From Glaciecola sp. KUL10 (GTDB lineage Bacteria; Pseudomonadota; Gammaproteobacteria; Enterobacterales; Alteromonadaceae): 64,000 bases of DNA. The DNA lies in assembly GCF_003203515.1 (NCBI RefSeq), contig NZ_BGNG01000002.1, positions 310,001 to 374,000 on the forward strand, read 5' to 3'. Position numbers and translations under genes: made by a program. A model generated the notes under the pieces. It did no database searches, was not told where the DNA came from, and worked only from the letters and a program-made list of their open reading frames with translations. How positions within the stretch are numbered: position 1 is the stretch's first letter; each line of letters begins with the position of its first letter. Of this stretch, positions 10,269 through 18,587 are shown in pieces.

Positions 10269-11102
10269 TTAGAGTGTGTGTTCTATACCAGATGAGGCAG
10301 TAGGTAAATGGTTAAATTGAGGCAAGATTTTAGTGCCAATTTCTTGTTGCTTGCTGATGGCAATTTTTGACATAGATGCCCAACTAGCCACAATAACAGG
10401 GCGTTCTAGTTCATCAGCAGCTAATTGCGCTGCGTCTACTTTGACTATCATGCCATCGGTGATCACACCGTCTTTTTTCATTTGTTCGCTTTGTTGATGA
10501 CACAGGCTTTCTACAAGTTGTTTATTTTCGTCTAACACGCCAGGCACGTCAGAGAGTAAAAATAGGTCAGCATCTAACACTTGTGCTACGCATGTTGCTG
10601 CTTGATCAGCATTCACATTATACAACTCGCCATTCAAATCAGAGCCGATTGAACTGATCACTGGCATGTAGTGTGCGTTAAGTAACGTTTGCAATAAGAA
10701 ACTATTTTGCGGGTGGGGTTTGCCCACTGAACCGAGATCTTCCGAAATTTGGCTGCAAGTACAAAAATCACCATCAGCAAGCGAGAATCCAATCGCTTGA
10801 ATATCTTCTTTTTGTGCGCTGGTGACAAGTTGCTTGTTGAGTATGCCAGATAACACGCCGCAGACAATTGGCATGTGCTCTTTAGGGGTCACTCTTAAAC
10901 CATTGTGCTTAATACTTTCAAAGCCAAGCTTGTTTAATTGAGTTTGTACTTGAGTGCCGCCACCGTGAACAACAACAATTTGTTTTTCTTGCGCCAAAAG
11001 CATGCACAATGCTGAAAAAAAGTCTTTTTGTGCTGACTCATCTTCAAAAAAGCTTCCACCGACTTTAAGTACCATTGGACGGCTCTGTATGTCATTTTGC
11101 AT
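10269..11102 (-). CDS. argB: Acetylglutamate kinase
   Basis: Phosphorylates N-acetylglutamate, the second step of the acetylated arginine pathway. The chain of 277 residues shows the amino-acid-kinase fold motifs VLKVGGSFF near the start, IVVVHGGGTQVQTQL, and VNADQAATCVAQVLDADL near the middle, with the ATP-site LLSDVPGVLD and the GMIVKVDAA stretch. The start overlaps the argC stop (TGATG); a GTG three bases upstream is also possible. The overlap implies translational coupling. Confidence 0.95.
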   Translation of the reverse strand: MQNDIQSRPMVLKVGGSFFEDESAQKDFFSALCMLLAQEKQIVVVHGGGTQVQTQLNKLGFESIKHNGLRVTPKEHMPIVCGVLSGILNKQLVTSAQKEDIQAIGFSLADGDFCTCSQISEDLGSVGKPHPQNSFLLQTLLNAHYMPVISSIGSDLNGELYNVNADQAATCVAQVLDADLFLLSDVPGVLDENKQLVESLCHQQSEQMKKDGVITDGMIVKVDAAQLAADELERPVIVASWASMSKIAISKQQEIGTKILPQFNHLPTASSGIEHTL

Positions 11103-12118
11103 CACAATAATCCTTGAGTTGATTTCATCCCGAAAGCCAAGTTAGCACACTGAAGCGCTTGCGAGGCCGCGCCTTTGAGTAAATTGTCGATTGCACTTGA
11201 AACAACCAAATAGCCTGAATCTGCATCAAATTTATAGGCAATATCACAAAAAGGTGAGTAGGCCACGTCATCAACTTTGGGCATGGTGTTTCTGAGTCTT
11301 ATCAGTGGTTTGTCAGCGTACGCACCTTCAAAGGCTTGGCTAATTGTTTGTTCACTCGCTTTTTCATTAAGCTTCATTGTGATAGTGCTTAGAATCCCGC
11401 GTTTGAACTGACCTAAGTGTGGCGTAAAAATAACGGGAGTCTGAGCGTATTCTGCAATCTCTGGTGTATGACGATGCCCTAGCACACCATAAGCTTGCAA
11501 GCTGACTTCAGAAAAGTGAGTCGTTTGAGACAGTTTTTTGCCTGCGCCAGTCACGCCCGAAGTTGCGTTGATAATTGGACGGTGAGCAGTATCGAGTAAT
11601 CCGTTAGCGACGATAGGTTTTATCGCCATTAAAGAAGCGGTAGGGTAGCAGCCTGGTACCGCAACGAAACTAGCATGGCTAATTTCGTCTTGATGCCATT
11701 CTGCTAACCCATATACCGCATGTTCGAGCACATTTGTTTGTGTGTGTTCAAACCCGTAGTAGTGCTCGAAAGTACTCGGGTTTGAGAGTCTGAATGCGCC
11801 AGATAGGTCAAATACTTTGGCTTTCTTAAATGCCAATTTATTTGCCCAATCGTGGCTTGCTTCGTGTGGTGTCGCTAAGAAAATAGCATCGTATTCATCA
11901 GCAAGTTCACTAATAAGGTCTTCGTTTATTGCTTGTGTGACGATCTTACTGACGCCAAGTAACTGCTTATGCACATCGCTTATTGCTTTGTTGGCATCTT
12001 GGCTATTGGGCGACACAAAGCATGCCTGCAAATCAAAGTGAGCATGCTGTTCTAATAATCTGACGAGTTCAGCGCCGGTATAACCGCTTGCGCCTAAAAT
12101 ACAACTTTTAATGTTCAT
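11102..12118 (-). CDS. argC: N-acetyl-gamma-glutamyl-phosphate reductase
   Basis: NADPH-dependent reduction of N-acetylglutamyl-phosphate to the semialdehyde. The 338-residue protein starts with the Rossmann motif ILGASGYTGAELVRLL (about residues 7-22), has the active-site cysteine in FVAVPGCYPTASLMAIKP, and the downstream ATSGVTGAGK and GHRHTPEI motifs of ArgC. It is the first structural gene of the arginine cluster. Its start codon is only about 20 bases downstream of a strong intrinsic-terminator-like hairpin in the leader. The local ribosome binding site is poor: AGGA abuts the ATG, and AGGGA lies about 15 bases upstream. Confidence 0.96.
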   Translation of the reverse strand: MNIKSCILGASGYTGAELVRLLEQHAHFDLQACFVSPNSQDANKAISDVHKQLLGVSKIVTQAINEDLISELADEYDAIFLATPHEASHDWANKLAFKKAKVFDLSGAFRLSNPSTFEHYYGFEHTQTNVLEHAVYGLAEWHQDEISHASFVAVPGCYPTASLMAIKPIVANGLLDTAHRPIINATSGVTGAGKKLSQTTHFSEVSLQAYGVLGHRHTPEIAEYAQTPVIFTPHLGQFKRGILSTITMKLNEKASEQTISQAFEGAYADKPLIRLRNTMPKVDDVAYSPFCDIAYKFDADSGYLVVSSAIDNLLKGAASQALQCANLAFGMKSTQGLL

Positions 12119-12139
12119 TCCTAAAACGTGTTCCCTAAT

Positions 12140-12178
12140 AAAAAAAGCCTTTGAGCGGTGTTAAACCGCTTCAAAGGC
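12140..12178 (-). terminator. Terminator-like hairpin in the argC leader (candidate attenuator)
   Basis: On the minus strand, a stem of 12 pairs with one bulge (12178-12166 with 12158-12147, arms GCCTTTGAAGCGG and CCGCTCAAAGGC) and a 7-base loop is followed immediately by seven Ts (12146-12140). It lies after the arginine promoter and before the argC ATG. Any transcript from that promoter must pass it, so it has the shape and position of a transcription attenuator. Confidence 0.75.
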
Positions 12179-12266
12179 ATAACTACTATACAAATATTTC
12201 AATTCAACACGGGTTAAAACTTCAAAAATACCGGCTTAGTAATGTCACGGGAGATTGTGAGCTTGC

Positions 12267-12295
12267 ATAATAATACCAAATGAATAGCTATTCAA
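12267..12295 (-). promoter_or_regulatory. Predicted sigma-70 promoter of the argCBFGH-argA cluster
   Basis: On the minus strand a -35 TTGAAT (12295-12290), a 17-base spacer and a -10 TATTAT (12272-12267) make a good sigma-70 match. The -35 lies inside the proximal ARG box, so ArgR binding would block polymerase. Transcription would begin near 12260, giving a leader of about 140 bases. Confidence 0.65.
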
Positions 12296-12318
12296 TAAAA
12301 ATGTATAAATATTCTTTT
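12279..12318. promoter_or_regulatory. Tandem ARG boxes (ArgR operator)
   Basis: The proximal box has the perfect palindrome TGAATAGCTATTCA at 12281-12294, matching the core of the E. coli ArgR consensus. The second, weaker box TGTATAAATATTCT lies at 12302-12315. The two are offset by exactly 21 bases, the two-helical-turn spacing of paired ARG boxes bound by one ArgR hexamer. They sit between argC and the divergent mgsA, with the start codon of mgsA about 70 bases away. Confidence 0.85.
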
Positions 12319-12388
12319 GTGTGATTTATAAAATATTAGTATGATTTATGCTCATTGCACTTATTTTACAAAACTGGAATTATTATTG

Positions 12389-12793
12389 ATGAAAACTATT
12401 GCCCTTGTTGCGCATGACCATAAAAAGCCAGACTTAATTGAATGGGCGAGTAAGCACCGAGATCTACTTAAAGATCATAATCTCGTTGCGACAGGGACGA
12501 CGGGCGGATTGCTTAGCGAAAAAGTCGGTTTAGATATTCATCGATACAAAAGCGGGCCGTTAGGAGGGGATCAGCAAATTGGTGCGCTAATTGCGGAGCA
12601 AAAATTGGATCTACTTGTATTTTTTTGGGACCCCATGAACCCAGCTCCCCATGATCCTGATGTGAAGGCCTTACTGCGACTTTGTTCAGTGTGGAATGTA
12701 CCTGTTGCATGCAACTTATCGACCGCTTCATTGTTAGTTACCTCACCATTATTTGAAAAAGAACATCAATCTAGGGTCCTCCCTGAGTACTAG
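12389..12793 (+). CDS. mgsA: Methylglyoxal synthase
   Basis: Converts dihydroxyacetone phosphate to methylglyoxal and phosphate, an overflow bypass of lower glycolysis. The 134 residues from the ATG at 12389 contain IALVAHDHKK at the start, the phosphate loop ATGTTGGLL, the SGPLGGDQQIGA segment with the catalytic aspartate, and FFWDPMNPAPHDPDVKALLR, all characteristic of the family. An in-frame upstream ATG at 12341 would add 16 residues with no family similarity. The ribosome binding site is weak. It is divergent from argC and shares the intergenic region with the ArgR operator. Confidence 0.94.
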   Translation: MKTIALVAHDHKKPDLIEWASKHRDLLKDHNLVATGTTGGLLSEKVGLDIHRYKSGPLGGDQQIGALIAEQKLDLLVFFWDPMNPAPHDPDVKALLRLCSVWNVPVACNLSTASLLVTSPLFEKEHQSRVLPEY

Positions 12794-12843
12794 ACTTATT
12801 ATCACTGTTTTGGAATAAAACTGGCATTTAGCTATTAGTTTAC

Positions 12844-12871
12844 TAAAGTTGTATTTACTCTTGGCCGATAT
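12844..12871 (+). promoter_or_regulatory. Candidate FliA (sigma-28) promoter upstream of chemoreceptor gene
   Basis: TAAAGTTG at 12844-12851 and GCCGATAT at 12864-12871 resemble the FliA consensus TAAAGTTT - 11 bases - GCCGATAA, with a 12-base gap here and one mismatch in each box. It lies about 50 bases upstream of a methyl-accepting chemotaxis gene, the usual kind of FliA target. Confidence 0.5.
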
Positions 12872-12921
12872 CTGGCCAATAGATAAAGTAGTTTTATCCC
12901 TTAATATGAGGCTGGTAATTG

Positions 12922-14418
12922 ATGCAATCAGTAAAAGAATATTCATGGACGCTCGAGGCTCACGCTGTTTTTAAATGGATATTGTTGGTTCAGTTTGTAA
13001 TTGCCCTGGGTATTGGACTAGCAACCAATAGCGTGATGACCGCGCTATTTATCGGAATACCAATTGTGGTTATTCCTATCTATTTAGGCATGAACATGCC
13101 ACATCACCCAGTTAGTCGACATACCGTTGGAATTGCAACGCAATTGATGGCTGCGCTGCATATCCAACAAACCTATGGCATGACCGAGCTTCATTTTGAA
13201 GTTTTTGTAATGCTTGCATTCCTTTTCTTTTTTCGCGATTGGCGAGTTGTGGTATCTAGTACCCTTGTGGTTGCGCTACACCATATCGGTTTTTTTGGCT
13301 TACAATATTTCAATGTGGAGGGATTCTACGCATTCGAAGAAGGCCGTGTAATATTTTATGTTTTGGTGATTCATGCTCTATTTGCAATTGCTGAAGCCTT
13401 GGTTTTAGGCTATATGGCGCATAAATCGCACCATGAAGCAATCGGTGCAGATTTGCTTAGAGCGTCTGTGGTTAAAATTATGCGTGAAGACGGCCTGATC
13501 GATTTGAATGAATCAAATCTACAAGACGCTGAGACTTTAGCTGATTTCAATAAACTAATACGTTCGATGCAATCTCTCATTAGAGAGGTTAATGAAGCAG
13601 GAGATAGCTTACTTGGCGTGGTTGACAAAGTTGCTCGCTCATCGGATTCACTTGATAACTCAGTTGATACGCAGAATAAGCAAGTCAGTCAGATAAGCGA
13701 TTCGATGCAAAACATCACGCAAAGTATCCAGCATGTGGCTGAGTTATCTAAAAATGCGAATGATGTTGCTGGTGATGCCAAAGCTAGCACTGATTCAACC
13801 AGAGAAACACTGGCTCAGTCTGGTGCGAGCGTTGGACAGTTAAAAGGAACGCTACAAACAACATCTACTGCTATTGCAGACTTGAGTGCTAAGTGCACAA
13901 ACATTGCTGATGTGATGCAATCGATCAAAGCGGTTGCTGAGCAAACAAATTTATTAGCCCTTAATGCTGCAATTGAGTCTGCACGAGCAGGTGAGCACGG
14001 AAGAGGGTTTGCTGTTGTCGCTGATGAGGTCAGAAACCTTGCTATCAAATCCAAAGAGAGCGCAGAAGAAATTGAACAAATTACTTCACAGTTAACAGAA
14101 AGCGCGAATAATTCTGTCGAAAACATGAATAGTTGTGTTGAAATGGTAGAAAACGCGGTCACGAGTTCGGCACAAGCGTCTGAAAACATGGTTAGCGTAT
14201 TGTCAAATATTGATATCGTTAACCAAAATGTAACTAACGTGGCAAGCTCAGCTAGTGAACAAGCGAGTACATCGGAACAAATCAGTGATTCAGCGCAAAG
14301 TTTGTATGCAATGTTTGCAGAAGAAAAGCAGCAAGTCGATAGCTTAAAGTCTGAAGTAAACGAGCTCAATGGTTTGGCTGAACAGCTTCGCAAACAATTA
14401 GCTAGGTTTGCGGTTTAA
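12922..14418 (+). CDS. Methyl-accepting chemotaxis protein with multi-pass, histidine-rich membrane sensor
   Basis: A chemoreceptor of 498 residues whose C-terminal cytoplasmic domain has the CheA/CheW-binding hairpin tip ([20 protein letters not shown], then [15 protein letters not shown]) at about residues 335-380. The N-terminal ~165 residues are not the usual two-helix periplasmic sensor: they hold five or six hydrophobic segments with repeated histidines ([42 protein letters not shown]) and no HAMP domain is evident. The sensor may detect something in the membrane or through a metal or haem ligand, but that is inference. A TTG at 12919 precedes the preferred ATG. A FliA-like promoter lies upstream. 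The ligand is unknown. Confidence 0.9.
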   Translation: MQSVKEYSWTLEAHAVFKWILLVQFVIALGIGLATNSVMTALFIGIPIVVIPIYLGMNMPHHPVSRHTVGIATQLMAALHIQQTYGMTELHFEVFVMLAFLFFFRDWRVVVSSTLVVALHHIGFFGLQYFNVEGFYAFEEGRVIFYVLVIHALFAIAEALVLGYMAHKSHHEAIGADLLRASVVKIMREDGLIDLNESNLQDAETLADFNKLIRSMQSLIREVNEAGDSLLGVVDKVARSSDSLDNSVDTQNKQVSQISDSMQNITQSIQHVAELSKNANDVAGDAKASTDSTRETLAQSGASVGQLKGTLQTTSTAIADLSAKCTNIADVMQSIKAVAEQTNLLALNAAIESARAGEHGRGFAVVADEVRNLAIKSKESAEEIEQITSQLTESANNSVENMNSCVEMVENAVTSSAQASENMVSVLSNIDIVNQNVTNVASSASEQASTSEQISDSAQSLYAMFAEEKQQVDSLKSEVNELNGLAEQLRKQLARFAV

Positions 14419-14426
14419 CCAATAAT

Positions 14427-14969
14427 ATGCGGCCTAGAGTAATCGGTGGGCTAGTGGCTATATGGTTTATAGCCTCGTCTACCGCGATTATTTTTTTCGG
14501 TAATAAAGGATTACAAGAGTTTGATCCAAACCTACGCCTGTCAATGACGTTAATGGATCTAGATTTTGAAGAAAAATTAGTCAGTGTATTACCCCATTCA
14601 TCGACCGCTAAAATTTACCACATTATTGACTCGTCTTGCCCTTGTGCTTTCGTGAATAATATTCACCGTTCTTCTCTGAATAAGTGGGCTGAACAACATC
14701 AAGTTGATCAAACTCAACTCAGTTTATCAGACTATCCGCAACTATCTGCGTTTGTTCCTTCAACCCCTGCGGTAGCTGTGATAGACAACGAAAGCCAGCT
14801 AGTCTATTTTGGACCCTACTCCGAAGGTGCAGGCTGTTTGCAAAGTGAAGGCTTAGTCGATACTGTCATTAAGCCGGTATTTGAAGAAGGTGCGCCATCC
14901 CAAGCGACAATTATGAGTGAAGCTTACGGTTGTTACTGCGAAACCCCCGTTTCTATTGCTGGCAGATAA
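14427..14969 (+). CDS. Thioredoxin-fold membrane-anchored protein, DUF6436-like
   Basis: The 180-residue protein has an N-terminal membrane anchor (about residues 6-25) and a periplasmic domain with a Cys-Pro-Cys motif in IDSSCPCAFVN near residue 72, a position that would suit a thioredoxin-fold active site. Further cysteines occur in EGAGCLQ and in the C-terminal YGCYCETP. The pattern CPC plus LVYFGPYSEGAGC is one I associate with DUF6436 proteins. A role in thiol redox chemistry is inference. It starts 8 bases after the chemoreceptor stop, suggesting co-transcription. Confidence 0.72.
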   Translation: MRPRVIGGLVAIWFIASSTAIIFFGNKGLQEFDPNLRLSMTLMDLDFEEKLVSVLPHSSTAKIYHIIDSSCPCAFVNNIHRSSLNKWAEQHQVDQTQLSLSDYPQLSAFVPSTPAVAVIDNESQLVYFGPYSEGAGCLQSEGLVDTVIKPVFEEGAPSQATIMSEAYGCYCETPVSIAGR

Positions 14970-15054
14970 ACTCACTTTGAGATTAATTGCATAGTAGTAC
15001 TCTTCAGTTTATGCTTTTCATACAAATGGTCGCCCAAAGCTTTCAAGGAAAGTG

Positions 15055-15675
15055 ATGCAAGATGCAAATACACACGCCTGTGTGCAGTGCGATTTACTCA
15101 TTAAAATGCCCCAAAATATCGAGCATCGTTTTAAAGCTGTCTGTCCCAGATGCGCTCATGTGATTACCGTTGGCCATTTGAGGGCTCGCCAAGTTATCGC
15201 TGCTTTATCTTTAACAGCCATTATGGTGCTTGTCATTGCCTGTGCTTTTCCGTTTATTTCATTTTTCGCAAATGGGCAGGTCCGCACGATTGGACTGTTG
15301 CAAGCAATAGGCGAGCTTTATTTGCAGGGAGACTATTTTGTCTCATTGCTGGTTGGCATGTTCATCTTAGTATGCCCGCTCTTATATTTACTGTTTTTAT
15401 TAACTGTAATCGCTGGCACAGTCTTATCATTTTCCCCAGCCACCAAAGCTCGCTTGGTAAAAGTTATTATTTACGTACTTCCATGGTCAATGGCAGAGGT
15501 GTTTTTGGCAGGAGTGCTGGTCGCTTTGATAAAGGTAATCGCGTTGGCTGATGTTACGCTAGAGGTCTCGTTTTGGGCTTACGTTGTTTTTGCTCCATTA
15601 TTTACTTATATAGTGACTCTGGCTGATGCACATCGGTTATGGATGTGGGTAAAGTTAGAGAGTACTTCAAAATGA
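15055..15675 (+). CDS. pqiA: PqiA-like membrane protein, first half
   Basis: Inner-membrane protein of the Pqi/Let lipid-transport family, 206 residues. It begins with a zinc-ribbon type pair of CxxC motifs (CVQCDLLIKM and CPRCAH, about residues 10-35) followed by four hydrophobic segments, which corresponds to one PqiA domain. E. coli PqiA carries two such domains in one chain of about 417 residues; here the second is a separate gene directly downstream. The ATG at 15055 follows AAGGA; a GTG one codon earlier is possible. First cistron of pqiA-pqiA-pqiB-pqiC. Confidence 0.87.
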   Translation: MQDANTHACVQCDLLIKMPQNIEHRFKAVCPRCAHVITVGHLRARQVIAALSLTAIMVLVIACAFPFISFFANGQVRTIGLLQAIGELYLQGDYFVSLLVGMFILVCPLLYLLFLLTVIAGTVLSFSPATKARLVKVIIYVLPWSMAEVFLAGVLVALIKVIALADVTLEVSFWAYVVFAPLFTYIVTLADAHRLWMWVKLESTSK

Positions 15676-16301
15676 ACGACTCAAAGGGCAGTAATATGTA
15701 TCCAAAAGGAACAGCAGCAGCCAACGGCCTGGTCAATTGCTTAGTGTGTTATCAGCTCAATATCAAGCAGAACTCTCATTGCCAAGGGTGTGGGGCGCGC
15801 ATTGAAGTAAGAATACCTAATAGTGTGCAGATTACCTTGAGTTTATTAATTACCTCTATGCTCCTGTATATTCCCGCGAATATATTTCCAATCATGACGA
15901 CAGTTGTATTGGGAGAAGAAACTCAGAGCACAATAATTGGTGGTGTTATTCTTTTCTTAGACTCTGAATCTTACTTGATTGCATCAGTCATTTTTATCGC
16001 TAGCATTATTATACCGCTTGCTAAAATGACAGCGCTTGCTTGGCTTTGCTACAGCGTGATGTTTCGCCATGGTATTCAACAACAAGAACTAACGATACTT
16101 TATCGCGTGACCGAGTTTATTGGTAAATGGTCGATGATAGACGTGTTTGTAGTCGCGATTTTAGTCGCGCTTATTCAATTAGGGGATTTAATGTCTATCA
16201 AAGTAGGGCTGGCTGCCACAGCTTTTGCACTAGTGGTTATCCTCACCATGATTAGCGCTCAGCGCTTTGATACTCGACTACTTTGGGACAAATTAGGATA
16301 G
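15672..16301 (+). CDS. pqiA: PqiA-like membrane protein, second half
   Basis: The second PqiA domain, 209 residues from the ATG at 15672, which overlaps the previous stop as ATGA. It also starts with paired cysteines (CLVCYQLN and CQGCGARIE) and continues with four membrane segments, including YIPANIFPIMTT and GKWSMIDVFVVAILVAL, both typical of PqiA. Alternative starts are 15639 (in frame, overlapping the previous gene) and the ATG at 15696, which has a good AAGG site eight bases upstream. Together with the preceding gene it rebuilds a full two-domain PqiA. No evidence of a recent frameshift was seen: each gene has its own zinc ribbon and start. Confidence 0.87.
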   Translation: MNDSKGSNMYPKGTAAANGLVNCLVCYQLNIKQNSHCQGCGARIEVRIPNSVQITLSLLITSMLLYIPANIFPIMTTVVLGEETQSTIIGGVILFLDSESYLIASVIFIASIIIPLAKMTALAWLCYSVMFRHGIQQQELTILYRVTEFIGKWSMIDVFVVAILVALIQLGDLMSIKVGLAATAFALVVILTMISAQRFDTRLLWDKLG

Positions 16302-16303
16302 AT

Positions 16304-17992
16304 ATGCAAGACAATGAAGCTGAAAGTAGAGATTTAATTTTGGCCCCTAAGAGCCGTGTATCAAAGATCTGGATATTACCTTTGATATCTTTGTTAATTG
16401 GTATCGCGATGATTTACAACCACTACCAAAACATGGGCACAAAAATAGATGTACAATTTAATACTGCCGAAGGGTTAGTGGGCGGCAAAACGGTACTTAA
16501 AAACAAAAATGTTGATATTGGCTTGGTGAAAAACATTAGTTTTAGTGATGATAAAGAAACCATTATTGTCAGTATCGAGGTGCAAAAGGGAATGGAGTCA
16601 TTCCTTGCAAAAGACAGCTTGTTTTGGGTCGTTCGACCTCGCGTGGGTGCCAAAGGAATCACTGGAATCGATACTTTGCTTTCCGGTGCATATATTGAGG
16701 TATCTGCTGGTGAATCCAATGAGTTTGCACAACATTTTGTGGGTCTTGAAAGTCCTCCAATCACGCCGAGCAATGCCGACGGAATTCACCTTAAATTGGT
16801 ATCTAAAGGAAACACTGCATTAAACATTGGTATGCCCATTATTTATAGAGGCTTTGAGGTCGGTGCTGTCGAAAGTAAAACCTATGATGATATTGAGCAT
16901 GAAGCTCAATATGATATTTTCGTCAATGCGCCGTTTCACAACTTGGTAACAGCAAATACATCGTTTTGGAATAGCAGTGGGGTTGCTTTTAAAGCAGATT
17001 CAAAGGGCGTTAGTTTGGAGTTTGCTTCGCTTGAGACACTGCTTACCGGAGGTATTGAATTCGATTTGTTGGAAGGGCGTTCGCCTGGCCTAGGAGTGCC
17101 TCAGTATCATACCTTTCAGGTTTATGACTCTAAAGAAAGCATTGCCCAAGATAGAGTATATGAATATTTAGAATATGTAGTGTTAGTGGAAGACTCAGTT
17201 GAGGGCTTATATAAAGGTGCCCCTGTTGATTATCGCGGTATTCGTATTGGCACCGTTGCCGAACCATTTATGGCATTTGATAAAACTCGTGCGATTGTGG
17301 GAAGTATAGATGAAACACGTATTCCTGTTATCTTGAAAATCGAACCTGAGCGATTATCTCAAAATGAAGAAGTGACATTAGACGTTTTCAAAATGATGAT
17401 GGACAAGTGGATACGAGATGGCGTTAATGCGTCATTAGCCACCGAGAATCTTTTGACAGGATCGCTTAAAGTCTCTTTGAGCCCAAGCAATGAGCGAAAA
17501 AATAGCGTTGAACATTTTGGGCCATATCCAATTATTCCATTTAAGCCCGGAGCGATCGGAACGCTTACTAAGAGCATGGAAAGTGTGCTGAATAAAATCA
17601 ATAATTTAGAGTTAGAGCGCACAGTGGATAATATCAATGACTTGATTGATCGGGGCGAAATTACCCTTAAAAGCGCAGATGCCGCCTTTATTAGTGCGCA
17701 AAACGCAATCGACAAAGCTGGCGCCACGGCGACATCGTTAGAGTCAAGCCTAGTAGAATTACGTGAAACACTAGAAGGCTTACAACCGAACTCACAGTTA
17801 TATCAGTCTGTAAATTCGTCAATTCAGCAGTTAGAAGTGACACTAGCCGAGATCAAGCCACTGATTAATGATATTAGTAATAAACCAAACAAGTTGTTGT
17901 TCTCTCCCACGCTTCCTGCCGATCGAGAACCCAACGCATTGCCAAAGACACAAGGTGAGATTGAAAAACAAAGGGATGAAAAAAATGAATAA
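16304..17992 (+). CDS. pqiB: PqiB: MCE-domain lipid transport protein
   Basis: A 562-residue periplasmic protein anchored by one N-terminal membrane helix (WILPLISLLIGIAMIYNHY, about residues 23-41). It carries three successive MCE (mammalian cell entry) domains at roughly 45-140, 160-255 and 285-390, and a C-terminal helical region (about 430-530) that in E. coli PqiB forms a hollow tube spanning the periplasm. Motifs such as GLVGGKTVLKNKNVDIG and GAPVDYRGIRIGTV mark the MCE folds. The ATG at 16304 follows AGGA by six bases and is two bases after the pqiA stop. Expected to move phospholipids between inner and outer membranes. Confidence 0.93.
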   Translation: MQDNEAESRDLILAPKSRVSKIWILPLISLLIGIAMIYNHYQNMGTKIDVQFNTAEGLVGGKTVLKNKNVDIGLVKNISFSDDKETIIVSIEVQKGMESFLAKDSLFWVVRPRVGAKGITGIDTLLSGAYIEVSAGESNEFAQHFVGLESPPITPSNADGIHLKLVSKGNTALNIGMPIIYRGFEVGAVESKTYDDIEHEAQYDIFVNAPFHNLVTANTSFWNSSGVAFKADSKGVSLEFASLETLLTGGIEFDLLEGRSPGLGVPQYHTFQVYDSKESIAQDRVYEYLEYVVLVEDSVEGLYKGAPVDYRGIRIGTVAEPFMAFDKTRAIVGSIDETRIPVILKIEPERLSQNEEVTLDVFKMMMDKWIRDGVNASLATENLLTGSLKVSLSPSNERKNSVEHFGPYPIIPFKPGAIGTLTKSMESVLNKINNLELERTVDNINDLIDRGEITLKSADAAFISAQNAIDKAGATATSLESSLVELRETLEGLQPNSQLYQSVNSSIQQLEVTLAEIKPLINDISNKPNKLLFSPTLPADREPNALPKTQGEIEKQRDEKNE

Positions 17993-18557
17993 GCGTTTTC
18001 CTGCACATGCCTTATGCTCATTACTAGTGATATTTGTCATCAGCGCATGTTCTTCAACTGATTCAGACCAGCCAGAAACGGTGTACTATTTATTTGATGC
18101 CAATCCTAGTCAACTTCCTGTTAAGTCTTCAGCAACCAAAGTTAAACTTTCAAACGTGAGTTTAGCTTTGTATTTAAAAACGTCGAATTTGATCATGCTT
18201 GACGAAGCTAGCAATGTGGTGCCTGCAAATTTTCATTTATGGGCTGATGGTCTAGAGAGTGCCATCAAACGAGCCTTACTCAATGACCTAAATTCTGAAA
18301 GCGAACATATTCAATTTGTTCAAACATGCCATGATTGTGTGAGTATTATGGTGCATGTCGATCACTTCTACCCAAACAGTCAAGGTAAGGTGTTACTGGC
18401 CGGACATTGGCTAATCGAAGATAGTAACATGACCATTCCCTTTTATATTGAAGATGAACTAGAGGAAGACGGTTACGCTCATGCGGTATTAAAAATGCGA
18501 GCGCAGGTTAAGCGTTTGTCCAAGCGTATTTTTGAACAACAAATGCTGATACCATGA
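17985..18557 (+). CDS. pqiC: PqiC-like outer-membrane lipoprotein
   Basis: A 190-residue ABC-type transport auxiliary lipoprotein (DUF330/PqiC family). The N-terminus has a signal peptide ending in a lipobox, LLVIFVISACSS, so the mature protein starts at the cysteine. The sequence then gives the family-typical YYLFDAN strand. The ATG at 17985 overlaps the end of pqiB and has AGGG nine bases upstream; an ATG at 17976 adds three residues but would leave no spacing to that site. It is the last recognised Pqi component, expected to anchor the PqiB tube at the outer membrane. Confidence 0.86.
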   Translation: MNKRFPAHALCSLLVIFVISACSSTDSDQPETVYYLFDANPSQLPVKSSATKVKLSNVSLALYLKTSNLIMLDEASNVVPANFHLWADGLESAIKRALLNDLNSESEHIQFVQTCHDCVSIMVHVDHFYPNSQGKVLLAGHWLIEDSNMTIPFYIEDELEEDGYAHAVLKMRAQVKRLSKRIFEQQMLIP

Positions 18558-18587
18558 GAGATGACATTGTAGTAGATGGAAATAATA

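Noticed and set aside
12246-12269. Seven-codon frame MQAHNLP as an arginine leader peptide
   Set aside because: Its ATG overlaps the predicted -10 box, so it would not be in the transcript, and it has no arginine codons.
13815-14393. Open frame of 192 codons antisense to the chemoreceptor
   Set aside because: Long only because coiled-coil codon usage leaves few stops on the other strand; no start signal or family.
15150-15551. Open frame of 133 codons overlapping the first pqiA gene
   Set aside because: It is in another frame on the same strand; the pqiA frame has zinc ribbon and helices and fits the operon.
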